The notes: generated from the letters alone by a model not told the origin. 64,000 nt of DNA from an uncultured Caulobacteraceae bacterium (GCA_903872075.1 CAIQJF010000071.1:62001-126000); one strand, 5' to 3'; counted from the first letter of the stretch, positions 32,424 through 42,900 are shown. Translations and numbers: made by a program.

Positions 32424-33965
32424 TTGCTCGGTTGCTACACAGATCGTTTGTCGGCCGAGCCAGGCGAAACCGTCACGCTGTTCGCCTCCAGTTCACACGG
32501 ACCGGTGTCCATTGAGATAGCCCGTGTGGGACGAGACCGCGTTTTGGTGGCGCGGTTGCCCGACGTGACGGTGGGGGATCACCCTACGCCTGACGGGGCT
32601 GACCGGAACGGCTGCGGCTGGCCTTCCGCCCTTGATATCCACGTCGGGCTGGACTGGCCAACGGGCTACTACGACATTCTGCTCACGACGCCTGACGGTG
32701 AGCGTACGCGGCACTTCATCTGCGTGCGTAAGGGCAACCTGGCGCCCAAGGCGCGCGTCGCCTTCGTCCTTTCGACGAACACCTACCACGCCTACAACTG
32801 GTGGGGCGGCGCCAACGCCTATTGCGACGTCACCGCCTACATGGCCGGCGAGGTCAGCCTGCTGAAGGGAATGGAGCGGGCTCTAGGGGTGCTCTCGACG
32901 CAGCGTCCCTTCACCAAAGGTCTAATCGATATGGGCGAGGGCGCCCCTCGGCTCATGAACGACGGGGTCCGGGGTTTCGAGGAACGCCCGCGGGGCTTGA
33001 AGACCGACTTCTGGCGGGACAATCGGTACTCGACCTTCGACGGCTCAGCAGGCTTCCTGCACAAGTGGGAGCAGGCGTTCGCCAGTTGGGCCGAAACCCA
33101 GGATCTGGCTCTGGACTATTTCACTGACTTCGATCTGGACGCCGATCCGCAAGCCTTGGATGGTTACGCCTGCGTGATCGTGGCGGGGCACAGCGAGTAT
33201 TGGTCCGGCCGTCAAAGGGATACGGTGGAGCGTTTCGTCGACAGCGGCGGCCGTCTGGCCGTGTTCTCCGGTAACACCTGCTACTGGAAGGTCCGCTGGG
33301 AAGACGGCGGCCGGACCATGGTCAACCACAAGTGGAAGGGTACGGCGGCTGAACCTCAGGCGGGGGGCGACGGGACCCACCTCTGGTCGCACCCGGCCTT
33401 CGGACGACCTGAAGCAGAACTCACGGGCCTGACGTTCCTGTTCGGGGGCTATCATCGCACAGGGATGTGCGTGGCCCGCGGGGCGGGAGCCTACACGATC
33501 TACAACGAGGCCCATTGGGCGCTGGACGGGGCGGATCTGTTCTACGGCGACCTGCTAGGCGCCGACATTCCGCTGCTCGGCTATGAGAACGATGGCTGCC
33601 ATTTCACCTTCGACGACGACCGCCGCCTGAAGGCCATCCCCGAACTTGGCGTCCCCGAAAACCTTGAGATCATCGCCGTCGCGCCCTGCACCTATTGGGA
33701 GGATCTCAACCGCGGCTATAGGGCATTCCTGCCGCCGGAGGATCTCGGCATCGCGGCGCAGGTGGCCTTCGGCGAGAACAGCCCCAAGGCGATCGGCCGC
33801 CTGCTGCGAGGTCACGCGGTGATGGCCTCATTCAGGCGCGGGCAGGGCGAGGTTTTCAACGTCGGCACGACGGAATGGGCCCACGCGCTTAACGCAGGGG
33901 ACCCCATCATCAACAGGATCACGCTCAACGTGCTGAACCGGTTCGGGGCTTTCGCGGCCGCCTAG
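32424..33965 (+). CDS. N,N-dimethylformamidase large-subunit-like protein
   Basis: About 513 residues, related to the catalytic C-terminal domain of N,N-dimethylformamidase large subunit (FICVRKGNLAPKARVAFVLS, NTYHAYNWWGG, VIVAGHSEYWSGRQRDTVER, LAVFSGNTCYWKVRWEDG). DMFase large subunits are longer and work with a small subunit; neither the small subunit nor an extra domain is present here, so the substrate may differ. Tyrosines and a glutamate in the above motifs resemble the mononuclear iron site of DMFase, but I cannot assign them securely. TTG 32424 follows GGAGG by 5 bases and is preferred over an earlier TTG at 32406. It is under the divergent MarR. Confidence 0.78.
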   Translation: MLGCYTDRLSAEPGETVTLFASSSHGPVSIEIARVGRDRVLVARLPDVTVGDHPTPDGADRNGCGWPSALDIHVGLDWPTGYYDILLTTPDGERTRHFICVRKGNLAPKARVAFVLSTNTYHAYNWWGGANAYCDVTAYMAGEVSLLKGMERALGVLSTQRPFTKGLIDMGEGAPRLMNDGVRGFEERPRGLKTDFWRDNRYSTFDGSAGFLHKWEQAFASWAETQDLALDYFTDFDLDADPQALDGYACVIVAGHSEYWSGRQRDTVERFVDSGGRLAVFSGNTCYWKVRWEDGGRTMVNHKWKGTAAEPQAGGDGTHLWSHPAFGRPEAELTGLTFLFGGYHRTGMCVARGAGAYTIYNEAHWALDGADLFYGDLLGADIPLLGYENDGCHFTFDDDRRLKAIPELGVPENLEIIAVAPCTYWEDLNRGYRAFLPPEDLGIAAQVAFGENSPKAIGRLLRGHAVMASFRRGQGEVFNVGTTEWAHALNAGDPIINRITLNVLNRFGAFAAA

Positions 33966-33984
33966 GGCTGGTGCGCCTGCAGAT

Positions 33985-34389
33985 TCAGTTTGCGATCGGG
34001 TCGATCGCCGCCTCGACCAATGCGCGCCAAGTGGGGTCGGTGTCATCCACGAGATCGACGTCGTCGAGCAACGCGACCGCCGAATCTCCGTCGGGGAGGA
34101 TCAGCCCGAGCACCTCCATCATCTCGCCATCCTGGCTCTCATGAACCTCGGCCTGAACGGCGACCGCGGCCTGCTCGCCGTCCTCCTCCCACCAGATCAA
34201 AGGCTGCGGTAGGTCCATGTCCAGCAAGCGTGGATTGATGGTGTCGGCCATGGCAAAGACCGCCAAGCCGGCTTGGACGTCGTCCAAGGTGGCCAGGGCG
34301 CCGTTGAAGGCCTTGAGGCGTGTCCAGTCGTCGACGTCGTAGCCTCCGCCTTCCTCATCCGCGACCGGGTGATCATCGTCACTGGACAC
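33985..34389 (-). CDS. Hypothetical acidic protein
   Basis: I do not recognise this 134-residue protein. It is strongly acidic (MSSDDDHPVADEEGG at the start, and DDVDLVDDTDP near the end), has no signal peptide, membrane helix or cysteine, and contains a mixed alpha/beta pattern with LIWWEEDGEQAAVAVQAEV. Codon use and GC at third positions look like the neighbouring genes, so it is likely a real small cytoplasmic protein. It follows the tRNA-Lys gene on the same strand and is convergent with the DMFase-like gene (19 bases between ends). Confidence 0.6.
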   Translation of the reverse strand: MSSDDDHPVADEEGGGYDVDDWTRLKAFNGALATLDDVQAGLAVFAMADTINPRLLDMDLPQPLIWWEEDGEQAAVAVQAEVHESQDGEMMEVLGLILPDGDSAVALLDDVDLVDDTDPTWRALVEAAIDPIAN

Positions 34390-34497
34390 ATACGGCTCCC
34401 AGCCAGGCGAGGGGTGGCTTGGCTAAATCCGCCAAAGCCGGCGGGCCTCGCGCGGCATCGTGAGGTCGAAGGGAAAGGGTCTGGTCCACCGAGAGAA

Positions 34498-34573
<76 letters not shown>

Positions 34574-34670
34574 GCTCGCACGGGCGATCCATGAAGGACG
34601 CCCAAGCGCGAGGCGGCGGAACATAGTCAAAACCCCAGGGAAGGCAAGCGACGATCGCACGAAGCTGAAA

Positions 34671-35618
34671 TCAGATCCCTGCGCCATGGTCGATGGCCTC
34701 GAGGGCCGCCTCGTGCGCCGCAGATTCCACCTTCAGCCAGGTGACGAAGGACTTCACCTGAGGCAGGCGGCCCTTGGCCTTTGGGTGGACCGCGTAATAG
34801 GCGAAATCCACCGAGGTGTTGATCTGCATCGCCACAACGAGACGCCCCGAATCGAGATCGTCCTGGGCCAAGGCTCGCTTGGCCAGGGCCACGCCGCGTC
34901 CGGCGATTGCCGCCTCGATCACAAGGCTGGACTGGTTGAACCGCGGCCCGCGACTCGCGTCGAAGCCGCGCACGCCCCGCGCTGCCAGCCACATGACCCA
35001 ATCGGGGCAACTCTCGTCAGCAACGGGAGAGCCGTCGTGCAGCAGGACGTGGCGGGAGAGGTCAGCGGCGGTCTCCACGGGCGAGGCGGCCATCAATTCC
35101 GGACTCATCACGGGCACCACCGATTCGCCCATCAGGCGGATGACTTCGAGACCGGGGTAGGGACCGGCGCCATAGCGGATGGCGAGATCAACGTCGGTCG
35201 AAGCGAAGTCCACCAGCGTCATGTCGGCGGACAGCCAGACGTCCACTTGAGGATGCGCGGCCTCGAAGCCGGCCAGACGGGGCATGAGCCATTTGGCGGC
35301 AAAGGATGGCGGCGCGGTCAGGGTCAGGCGACGCCCGTCCACCGCGGCTGTGAGCAGTGAGGCCGCCTCCGCCAGTCTGTCGAAGGCTTCGCGCAGGGCC
35401 GGAAGGGCGGTCTGGGCCGAATCCGTCAGCAGCAGACCGCGGGGCGTACGCTTGAACAGCGATGCGCCCACATAGTCTTCCAGGTTCTGGATCTGCTGGG
35501 ATACGGCGCCCGGGGTTACCGAAAGCTCATCCGCGGCGCGGCTGAAATTCAGATGCCTCGCCGCGGACTCGAAAGCCCGGAGCGCGTTGAGGGGGGGTAG
35601 GCGTCGACGTGTCTCCAT
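34671..35618 (-). CDS. LysR-family regulator, GcvA-like
   Basis: A 315-residue LysR protein with an N-terminal winged helix (LPPLNALRAFESAARHLNFS, ADELSVTPGAVSQQIQNLE) and a periplasmic-binding-like effector domain. ATG 35618 gives the family N-terminus and has AGGA upstream; longer starts are unlikely. It is transcribed divergently from the sulfate-assimilation operon with about 125 bases between starts, so it may regulate that operon in the way CysB does elsewhere. Its sequence type is closer to GcvA/AmpR, and I see no certain T-N11-A box, so the link is inferred from position. Confidence 0.9.
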   Translation of the reverse strand: METRRRLPPLNALRAFESAARHLNFSRAADELSVTPGAVSQQIQNLEDYVGASLFKRTPRGLLLTDSAQTALPALREAFDRLAEAASLLTAAVDGRRLTLTAPPSFAAKWLMPRLAGFEAAHPQVDVWLSADMTLVDFASTDVDLAIRYGAGPYPGLEVIRLMGESVVPVMSPELMAASPVETAADLSRHVLLHDGSPVADESCPDWVMWLAARGVRGFDASRGPRFNQSSLVIEAAIAGRGVALAKRALAQDDLDSGRLVVAMQINTSVDFAYYAVHPKAKGRLPQVKSFVTWLKVESAAHEAALEAIDHGAGI

Positions 35619-35744
35619 AGAAATCCTGATACCCCGACGAGAAGTCCTTGATTGCGAAATGGGGCCGCGGCGCCCAATTGGCAACATCCCCGCCGTCTAT
35701 CCGCGACGGGCGACTGTTAGAGTTCCTAAAGCGAATCCGCCCCT

Positions 35745-36599
35745 ATGCCCACACCCTCGGCTCGATCGACCAAGACCCGCCTGGTGCTTCTCGGCGCCGG
35801 AAGCGACCGCGCGCGCCGACCCGAACCGGGAACCGTGTGGCTTGTCGGCGCGGGGCCCGGCGATCCGGAACTGCTGACGGTCAAGGCGCTCAAGGTGCTC
35901 GGTCGCGCCGACGTGATCGTCCATGACGGACTCGTCTCTGCGGCGATCCTAGACCTCGCGCCGCCGACGGCGCGGCGGATCGACGTCGCCAAGCGTCGGT
36001 CGCGACACACCTATCCTCAGGATGAAATCAACCGGATGCTGACGGCGTTTGCGCTGGAAGGGCTGACGGTTGTCCGGTTGAAAGGCGGCGATCCGTTCAT
36101 CTTCGGGCGGGGCGGCGAAGAACTCGAGGCTTGCCGAAGCGCCGGGATTTCCTGCGAGGTTGTGCCAGGGGTTACGTCGGCGCTGTCGGCCGCCGCGGCA
36201 GCCGGCGCGCCTCTGACCCATCGCGGGATGGCGCAGGCGGTGACCTTCGTGACCGGCCACGCCAAGGCCGGCGAGTCGCCGGATCTGGACTGGCCGGCTC
36301 TGGCCCGACCCAATCAAACCGTGGTGATCTATATGGGGTTGGCCCAGTCCGGCGCGATCGCCACGCGGCTCATGGCCGCCGGCAGAGCCGGCGCCACGCC
36401 GGCGCTGATCGTTGAAAATGCCAGCTTGCCGCATGAACGCCGGTTCGCGACCACGCTGGCTGAGATCGGCCGGGTTGCCGCGGAACTGAAGGGACCCGCA
36501 TTGCTTATCGTGGGGGAGGCCATGACGATGGCCGTCCCGTCACAGCTGGAGCCTATGGCTGGCCTCCGCCAACCCAGATCCATAGGAGCCCACTCATGA
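35745..36599 (+). CDS. cobA: Uroporphyrinogen-III C-methyltransferase
   Basis: The 284-residue protein has the SUMT signatures TVWLVGAGPGDPELLTVKAL and the GRGGEE-type block VVRLKGGDPFIFGRGGEEL, plus VVPGVTSALSAAAAAGAPLT and FVTGHAK. It methylates uroporphyrinogen III twice with SAM to give precorrin-2, the first step to sirohaem and cobalamin. Placement directly upstream of a sirohaem-dependent sulfite reductase identifies its product's use. It lacks the CysG dehydrogenase/chelatase domain, so those steps must be elsewhere. Its stop overlaps the next start (ATGA). An N-terminal extension of about 30 residues precedes the catalytic core. Confidence 0.93.
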   Translation: MPTPSARSTKTRLVLLGAGSDRARRPEPGTVWLVGAGPGDPELLTVKALKVLGRADVIVHDGLVSAAILDLAPPTARRIDVAKRRSRHTYPQDEINRMLTAFALEGLTVVRLKGGDPFIFGRGGEELEACRSAGISCEVVPGVTSALSAAAAAGAPLTHRGMAQAVTFVTGHAKAGESPDLDWPALARPNQTVVIYMGLAQSGAIATRLMAAGRAGATPALIVENASLPHERRFATTLAEIGRVAAELKGPALLIVGEAMTMAVPSQLEPMAGLRQPRSIGAHS

Positions 36600-36955
36600 A
36601 AGTCCTGACCGCCAACCGGCTGACCGACGGCGAGGTCGTGTTCTGGACCGGTGAAGCCTGGTCGGAGCGTTTCGTCGACGCCGGGCGCTATGACAATGAC
36701 GCCGCCGCCGAGGCGGCCGAGGCCCATGCCAAGGGACAGACGACGTTGCTGGTCGACCCCTATCTGATCGATGTCGACGAAGTGGCGGGCGGCTGGGCGC
36801 CGGTTAGCTATCGTGAGCGTCTGCGGGCCCTCGGACCGACGAACAAGCTCGATCACGGCAAGCAGGCGCGGGGCGGAGAGGACATCGCCCTTCTGGCTCA
36901 CGCCCATGGCGCCGCCCGCTCCAAGGGCCGCGTCGACCTCATCCGGCGCAAGTAG
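36596..36955 (+). CDS. DUF2849 protein, sulfite-reductase-associated
   Basis: A 119-residue cytoplasmic protein with VLTANRLTDGEVVFWTG at the start and LVDPYLIDVDEVAGGWAPVS in the middle, which I recognise as DUF2849. The family is found almost only between cobA/cysG and cysI in alphaproteobacteria. No catalytic motif is visible. It overlaps cobA by 4 bases and precedes cysI by 13 bases. A role in assembling or supplying electrons to the sulfite reductase is a reasonable guess, since no CysJ flavoprotein is encoded here. Confidence 0.85.
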   Translation: MKVLTANRLTDGEVVFWTGEAWSERFVDAGRYDNDAAAEAAEAHAKGQTTLLVDPYLIDVDEVAGGWAPVSYRERLRALGPTNKLDHGKQARGGEDIALLAHAHGAARSKGRVDLIRRK

Positions 36956-36968
36956 GGAGGCGAGACGC

Positions 36969-38627
36969 ATGTATCGCTACGACGAAATCGACCGTGAGGT
37001 CCTGGCCGACCGCGCCGCGGAGTTCCGCGCCCAATGCGCCCGGCGGCTGGCGGGGGAGATGACCGAGGACCAGTTCAAGCCGCTGCGGTTGATGAACGGC
37101 CTCTATTTGCAATTGCACGCCTACATGCTGCGGATTGCCATTCCCTATGGCCTGTTGAGCAGCGCGCAGCTTCGCAAGCTGGCTGATGTGGCCAGGACCT
37201 ACGATCGCGGCTACGGCCATTTCACCACCCGAACCAACCTTCAGCTTCACTGGATCAAGCTGAAGGATATGCCGGATATTCTCGACGAACTGGCGTCGGT
37301 CGGACTCCATGCGATCCAGACTTCGGGCAACTGCATCCGCAATCTCACCGCCGATCCCCACGCGGGCGCCACGGCGGATGAAGTCGACGATCCGCGGATC
37401 TGGGCGGAGGTGATCCGGCAATGGTCGACCTTCCACCCGGAATTTTCTTTCCTGCCGCGCAAATTCAAGATGGCGGTTACCGCCGCCTCCGCCGATCGCG
37501 CGGCGATCAGGGTCTATGACATTGGCTTGCGCCTGCACCGCGATGACGAAGGCGCCCTGAGTTTCGAAGTTCTGGTGGGCGGCGGTCTTGGACGCCTGCC
37601 GCATCTCAGCCCCGTGATCCGCGACAGGCTGCCCGTCAGGCACCTGTTGTCATACCTGCAGGCGATCCTGCGCGTGTACAACCGGCACGGACGTCGGGAT
37701 AATATCCACAAGGCGCGGATCAAGATCCTGGTCGCGTCGCTCGGCCCCGTGGAATTCGCCCGGCAGGTGGAGGAAGAGTGGAGTCTGACCGACAAGGCGG
37801 CGGTCGACCTGCCGGATACAGAACTCGCCCGGATTCGCGCGGCCTTCGCGCCGCAGGGTTTCGAGACCCTGCCGGCCGTTTCCACGCCATTCGAGGCGGC
37901 CAAGTCGTCTAGTCCCGCCTTTGCCCGGTTTGCCCGTCGCAATGTTCTGGCGCACAAACAGTCTGGCTACGCATTGGTGAATGTGTCGCTGAAGGCGATC
38001 GGTGAAACGCCCGGCGATTGCTCGTCCGAACAGATGGAGGCGATTGCGGACATCGCCGAACTCTATTCGCTGGACGAGGTGCGGGTGACCTATGAGCAGA
38101 ATCTGCTTCTGCCGCACGTCAAACTGGACGATGTGCCGGCGGTGCATGAGGCGCTCGCCGCAGTAGGCCTGGCGACGCCGAACATCGCTCTGATCAGCGA
38201 CATCATCGCCTGTCCCGGGCTGGACTACTGCGCGCTGGCTAACGCCCGGGCCATCCCGATCGCCCAGGATATAGCCAGACGCTTCGCCGACCCTGCTCAG
38301 GCGGAGAACATCGGCGAACTTAAGATCAAGATCAGCGGCTGCATCAACGCCTGCGGACACCACCACGTCGGCCACATCGGCATCCTGGGTGTCGATAAGA
38401 AGGGCGAGGAATTCTATCAGTTGACCCTGGGCGGGTCGGCCGAGGACGACGCGGCCCTGGGGCAGGTGCTGGGTCCGGCTCTTCCCGCCGATCGAGTCGC
38501 GCCCGCCATCGATCACCTGGTGGAGGTTTACCTGCGCGAGCGCAGAACCGGGGAGCGGTTCATCGACACCTTCCGTCGCGCCGGCCTCACCGCCTTCAAG
38601 GAGGCTGTCTATGCCCAAGCTCATTAG
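36969..38627 (+). CDS. cysI: Sulfite (nitrite/sulfite) reductase, sirohaem haemoprotein
   Basis: The 552-residue protein has the two-repeat fold of sirohaem reductases: YGHFTTRTNLQLHWIKL in the first half, and the [4Fe-4S]-sirohaem cysteines in IACPGLDYCALA and ISGCINACGHHHVGHIG (C-x5-C and C-x3-C). It reduces sulfite to sulfide with six electrons. ATG 36969 starts the family N-terminus MYRYDEIDREVLADRAAEF. The neighbours (cobA, DUF2849, DUF934, cysH) make sulfite rather than nitrite the likely substrate. No CysJ subunit is present, so ferredoxin or another donor probably serves. It overlaps DUF934 by 17 bases. Confidence 0.93.
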   Translation: MYRYDEIDREVLADRAAEFRAQCARRLAGEMTEDQFKPLRLMNGLYLQLHAYMLRIAIPYGLLSSAQLRKLADVARTYDRGYGHFTTRTNLQLHWIKLKDMPDILDELASVGLHAIQTSGNCIRNLTADPHAGATADEVDDPRIWAEVIRQWSTFHPEFSFLPRKFKMAVTAASADRAAIRVYDIGLRLHRDDEGALSFEVLVGGGLGRLPHLSPVIRDRLPVRHLLSYLQAILRVYNRHGRRDNIHKARIKILVASLGPVEFARQVEEEWSLTDKAAVDLPDTELARIRAAFAPQGFETLPAVSTPFEAAKSSSPAFARFARRNVLAHKQSGYALVNVSLKAIGETPGDCSSEQMEAIADIAELYSLDEVRVTYEQNLLLPHVKLDDVPAVHEALAAVGLATPNIALISDIIACPGLDYCALANARAIPIAQDIARRFADPAQAENIGELKIKISGCINACGHHHVGHIGILGVDKKGEEFYQLTLGGSAEDDAALGQVLGPALPADRVAPAIDHLVEVYLRERRTGERFIDTFRRAGLTAFKEAVYAQAH

Positions 38628-39114
38628 GTGGCGTGATGCGTCGGCCGCCTGGGCCGAAGATCCCTTCACCGCAGTCGACGACGATCAGCCGCTACCGCGT
38701 GGCGAGGTGATTCTGTCGTTTTCCCGATTCCAGCGGGAAGGCCGCGCACTCCTCGATCAGGGACGCCACCTGGGTGTCCGACTGGCGCCCGACGAAGCCC
38801 CGGAGGCGCTGGTGGTTGATATCCCCCGCCTGTCCGTTCTCGCGGTGAGCTTCCCGAAGTTCCGGGACGGCCGGGGCTACAGCATCGCTCGCGTCATCCG
38901 GGAACGGCTCGGATTCCGCCATGAGTTGCGCGCTGTCGGCGATGTGCTGCTCGAGATGGCGCCGTCGTTGATCCGCTGCGGCTTCGATGCCTTTGAGATC
39001 GCGGACGGCACGACGCCAGTGCAATGGGCTCAGGCGGCGCGCCGCTTTCGCCATGTCTACCAACGGGCCGCGGATGGGCGCGAGCCGGCGTTCGCCGAAC
39101 GGACGGCTGGTTAG
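38611..39114 (+). CDS. DUF934 protein, sulfite-reductase-associated
   Basis: A 167-residue protein with SFSRFQREGRALLDQGRHLG, LSVLAVSFPKFRDGRGYS and the final DGTTPVQWAQAARRFRHVYQ, recognisable as DUF934. The family occurs beside cysI and cysH in proteobacteria and has no established mechanism. No cofactor motif is evident. Its start lies within the last codons of cysI and its stop is 2 bases before cysH, implying tight co-translation with both. An accessory role for sulfite reductase is inferred. Confidence 0.87.
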   Translation: MPKLIRWRDASAAWAEDPFTAVDDDQPLPRGEVILSFSRFQREGRALLDQGRHLGVRLAPDEAPEALVVDIPRLSVLAVSFPKFRDGRGYSIARVIRERLGFRHELRAVGDVLLEMAPSLIRCGFDAFEIADGTTPVQWAQAARRFRHVYQRAADGREPAFAERTAG

Positions 39115-39116
39115 CT

Positions 39117-39857
39117 GTGGCGTTCGATCAGCTCAATCAGGCCGGGGCTCTGGCCAACCGGTTGAACACAGACCTTCGAGACGGCCACCCGGCTGACATC
39201 ATTCGGCGGGCTATCGAACAGTTCGACGGCCGGATCGCTCTGGTGTCGTCGTTCGGAGCGGAGTCGGCGGTGCTTTTGCATCTCGTCGCGCAGGTCGATC
39301 CCGGTACGCCGGTCCTCTTTCTCGATACCGGCATGTTGTTCGCCCAGACGCTGGACTACCGGCGGAATCTTGCCGCGCGCCTGGGCCTGACCGACGTGAG
39401 GGATCTACGGCCGAGGTTCGAGGACCTGGCGACCGCGGATCCGGAGGCTGAACTGTGGCGCACCGACACAGATGGATGCTGCCACATCCGTAAGGTTCTC
39501 CCGCTGGATCGCGCGCTCGAAGGTTTCGACGCGTGGCTGACGGGCCGCAAGCGCTTTCACGGCGGCGACCGGCTTCGTCTTCCGGTGGTCGAGCACACCG
39601 AGCAGCACGTGAAGTTCAACCCGCTTGCCAACTGGGGCAAGGCCGACCTGGACGCCTATGTCCGTGAACACGACTTGCCGACCCATCCGCTTGTGGGGGC
39701 AGGCTTCCCATCCGTGGGCTGCTGGCCTTGCACCCAGCCCGTGGAAGAGGGCGAAGACGTGCGCGCCGGACGCTGGGCCGGTTCAGAGAAGACCGAATGC
39801 GGCATTCACGTCGCCCGGGTCCCGGGCGCCGCGCCCTTCCTGGGCGGCGACCTCTGA
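39117..39857 (+). CDS. cysH: Assimilatory adenylyl-sulfate (APS) reductase
   Basis: A 246-residue PP-loop reductase. It has SFGAESAVLLHLVAQ (PP-loop), the Arg/Lys block and two cysteine pairs typical of [4Fe-4S] APS reductases: DGCCHIRKVLPL and GCWPCTQPV, then the catalytic cysteine in KTECGIH. The double CC/CxxC set indicates APS rather than PAPS as substrate. It reduces APS to sulfite with thioredoxin, feeding cysI. GTG 39117 lies 2 bases after the DUF934 stop. It ends the operon, facing a strong hairpin. Confidence 0.93.
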   Translation: MAFDQLNQAGALANRLNTDLRDGHPADIIRRAIEQFDGRIALVSSFGAESAVLLHLVAQVDPGTPVLFLDTGMLFAQTLDYRRNLAARLGLTDVRDLRPRFEDLATADPEAELWRTDTDGCCHIRKVLPLDRALEGFDAWLTGRKRFHGGDRLRLPVVEHTEQHVKFNPLANWGKADLDAYVREHDLPTHPLVGAGFPSVGCWPCTQPVEEGEDVRAGRWAGSEKTECGIHVARVPGAAPFLGGDL

Positions 39858-39862
39858 GCGAC

Positions 39863-39900
39863 GGCGGGGCGGACGCGCCGCCCCGCCCCGCTGCAGCGGG
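39863..39900. terminator. Double hairpin between convergent cysH and oxidoreductase genes
   Basis: GGCGGGGCGG (39863-39872) pairs perfectly with CCGCCCCGCC (39878-39887) around ACGCG, and it is followed at once by the perfect palindrome CCCGCTGCAGCGGG (39887-39900). The gap between the two convergent stops is only 53 bases and this structure fills most of it, so it probably terminates transcription from both sides. No T-run is present. Confidence 0.6.
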
Positions 39901-39910
39901 CTTTGAATCG

Positions 39911-42900
39911 TTACGCTGCTGGTTCGCGCCGGAGCCCGGTGTCGCGCAGGGAGCGGTCGATCCACAAGCGTGTGAGCTTCTCCTGCACCCCGTTCTGACC
40001 GAGGCGCGCGCGTAGATTGCTGAAGTCCACCCGGTCCAGGTCCTGGTCCTGGTTGAAACAGGAGAACACCACGCTCTCCAGACCCGTGTTCGGGTCGCGG
40101 TGCACCTGCAGGCACTGAGCGCAGATCTCCTTCATCATGCATTGCATGGGTGAGTTGATCGATCCGATGGCCTTGTGACCGGCCTTGAGATGGCGGGCCA
40201 GGACGCCATGTCGCGCCTGGGCCACGGCGTTCATCATTCCGTCCGAACCGATAGCGACAATCTGATCCACCGCTGAGAGGGCCTCGGCCGGCGCGCCCAG
40301 CTTCCCCGACGCGTAGGCATCGATTGCCTCAACGATGTTGCCGACGAAGGCGCGGTCCTGCGGCCGCTCGGGCGTGAAGCCGGGCCCCTCATCGCAGCAC
40401 CACACGATGACATCGGCGGCGCGATGAATCTCCTCGACTTTGTAGCGGTCGACCATCCGCTTGTAGCCGGCGAAATAGATCACCTTGCTGCCGCGGTCGC
40501 GCAGGGCTTGGCCGATGGAGAAAAGCACGGCGTTGCCCAGACCGCCGCCGACCAGCATTACCGTCTCGCCCTCCGGGATCTCGGTGGGCGCGCCCGTGGG
40601 GCCCATCAGGATCACCGGCTCGCCCGGCTTGAGGTGGACGCAAAGATCGGACGATCCGCCCATCTCCAGGATGATGATCGAGATCAGGCCCTGGCCCTTG
40701 TCGGTCCAGGCGCCTGTCAACGCCAGTCCCTCCATCGCCAGGCGGGCGCCGTCGCCCTCGGCGGCCTGAGCTTCGAAGTTTTGCAGCCGATAGAACTGCC
40801 CCGGTTGGAAGGCGCGGGCGGCAGCCGGGGCTTCAAGCACCACCTCGACGATGTTGTGCGTCAGGCGGATAACCTCGTGCACGCGGGCGCGCAGGTCGCG
40901 GTCGAGTTCGGCGAACAGGGCCTCGGGGGCCTTGCCGTCGCCGGTCAATCGGGCAAGCATCCGGCTGACGACCGGGTAGCCCTGCTTGGCGCTGGACATG
41001 GCCTTGACCACATTGCCGGCAAAAGAAGGGTGCAGGTCGCCGAAGAAGCTGACGGCCTTGCCCTCGTTCGTCAGATGCATGAGCACCTGGACCTCGGCTG
41101 GCTTGGTCAGGCGCTCGGGGGTGACCCGCTCGCCGGCCTCGTTCAGGGCTTGAAAGTAGCGGCCGTCGATTTCCACATGTTCAGGATCTTCGCGCCCGAG
41201 CACGGTATTGGGCTGGGTGCCGGCCGCCACCAGGATCGTGCGGGCAGGCAGGGTCATCACGCGCCGCCCGCCGTCGGCGGCATCGTCTGCCAGGCTGATG
41301 ATCAGCGCCTCGGCGTGCCCGTGAGAATCCAGTACAACCTCGCGTGGCGTCACGCCCTCGGCGAACCGGATACCTTCTTCCAGCGCCTTGGTGACTTCCT
41401 CATGGTTGAGCGTGTAGCTGGGCGATTCCGTCAGTTTGCGGCGGTAACAGATGGTGGCTCCACCCCAGTCGCGCAGGAGTTCGACGATGCGGGGCGGTCG
41501 GCCCTCGGCCGCGGCCGCGGCGCGCTCGGCGCGGATCGCGTTTGCGTGAGTGATGAATTCCTCTGCCGTCTCCCGGTCACGGGCCGTCCAGCCGGCTTCG
41601 ACCGCCTGAACCCCGCGCTCGGCGACAAGAATCTCGTGGCGCGAGAGGAACTTCTCAACCTGCAAAGGATAGTACGCGAGCGACTCCGTCGCCGTATCGA
41701 TCGCGGTCAGGCCTCCGCCGATCACCGCCACGGGTAGCCGCACCAGCAGGTTGGCCACGCTGTCGGACTTTGCTGCCCCGGTGAGTTGCAGGGCCATCAG
41801 GAAGTCGGAGGCCTGTCGTACGCCCTGGGCGAGACCGTTCTTCATGTCGACGATCGTCGGCTTGCCTGCGCCGGCGCACAGGGCGATGTGGTCGAAACCT
41901 TGGGCGAAGGCGCTGTCGATGGTCATCGTGCCGCCGAAACGCACGCCGCCGAACATCTTGAACTGCGCCCGACGCTCCAGGAGCAGGCGCACCAGTTTGA
42001 GGAAGTTCTTGTCCCAGCGGACGGTGATGCCGTACTCGGCCACGCCGCCGAAACCGGCCAGAACGCGTTCACCGAGGCCCTCTTGAAGGGTCTCTATGTC
42101 GCGCACCGGTTCGAAGGACACTCTGCGGCCCGCGGCGTCGACGCCGCTGACGGCCGGATCGAGGGGTTCGATCTTCAGCCCGTCCACGGCCGCCACGGCG
42201 TGGCCATCGTTGATCAGGTGATGCGCCAGGGTGAAGCCGGCGGGTCCCAGGCCGACCACCAGCACCTTGCGTCCTGTCGGCGGCAGAGGCAGCGGCCGGC
42301 GCAGGTTCAGCGGGTTCCAACGGGTGAGAAGGGAATAGATCTCAAAGCCCCAGGGCAAGGCCAGGACGTCCTTGAGCACCCGGGTTTCCACCTGGGGAAT
42401 GTCGACCGGCTCCTGCTTCTGGTAGATGCACGACTTCATGCAGTCGTTGCAGATGCGGTGGCCGGTGGCCGCGCACATCGGGTTGTCGATGATCACCAGG
42501 GCCAGCGCGCCGACGGTCAGGCCCTGGCTGGCGGTGAGGTTCAGCTCGGAGATCTTCTCGTCCAGAGGACAACCCGCCAGGGGTGCGCCGAAGGGGCTTG
42601 GCTTGAACTCCCCGGTCTTCTCCTTCAGGCCTGTCGAGCAGCTGTCCTTGCCCTGTTTGTGGCACCAGATGCAGTAGTTGGCCTGATCGAGGGCGCCGAC
42701 CACGTCGGTTCCCTTGTCCGTCAGGGCGAAGCCCTCGCGACGACGGCGATGGGAGGCTGAAAAACCGAACGCCGGCACCCCGGCGACCGGGTCGTCCTCG
42801 ACGGGCACGAGGTGCATGGGATCGACCTTGTGCGGGACCTTGAAGAGCACGCCGGCGTGGTGGCGCGCGATCCCCTCAGGCGTCAGAGTGGCCCAGGCCG

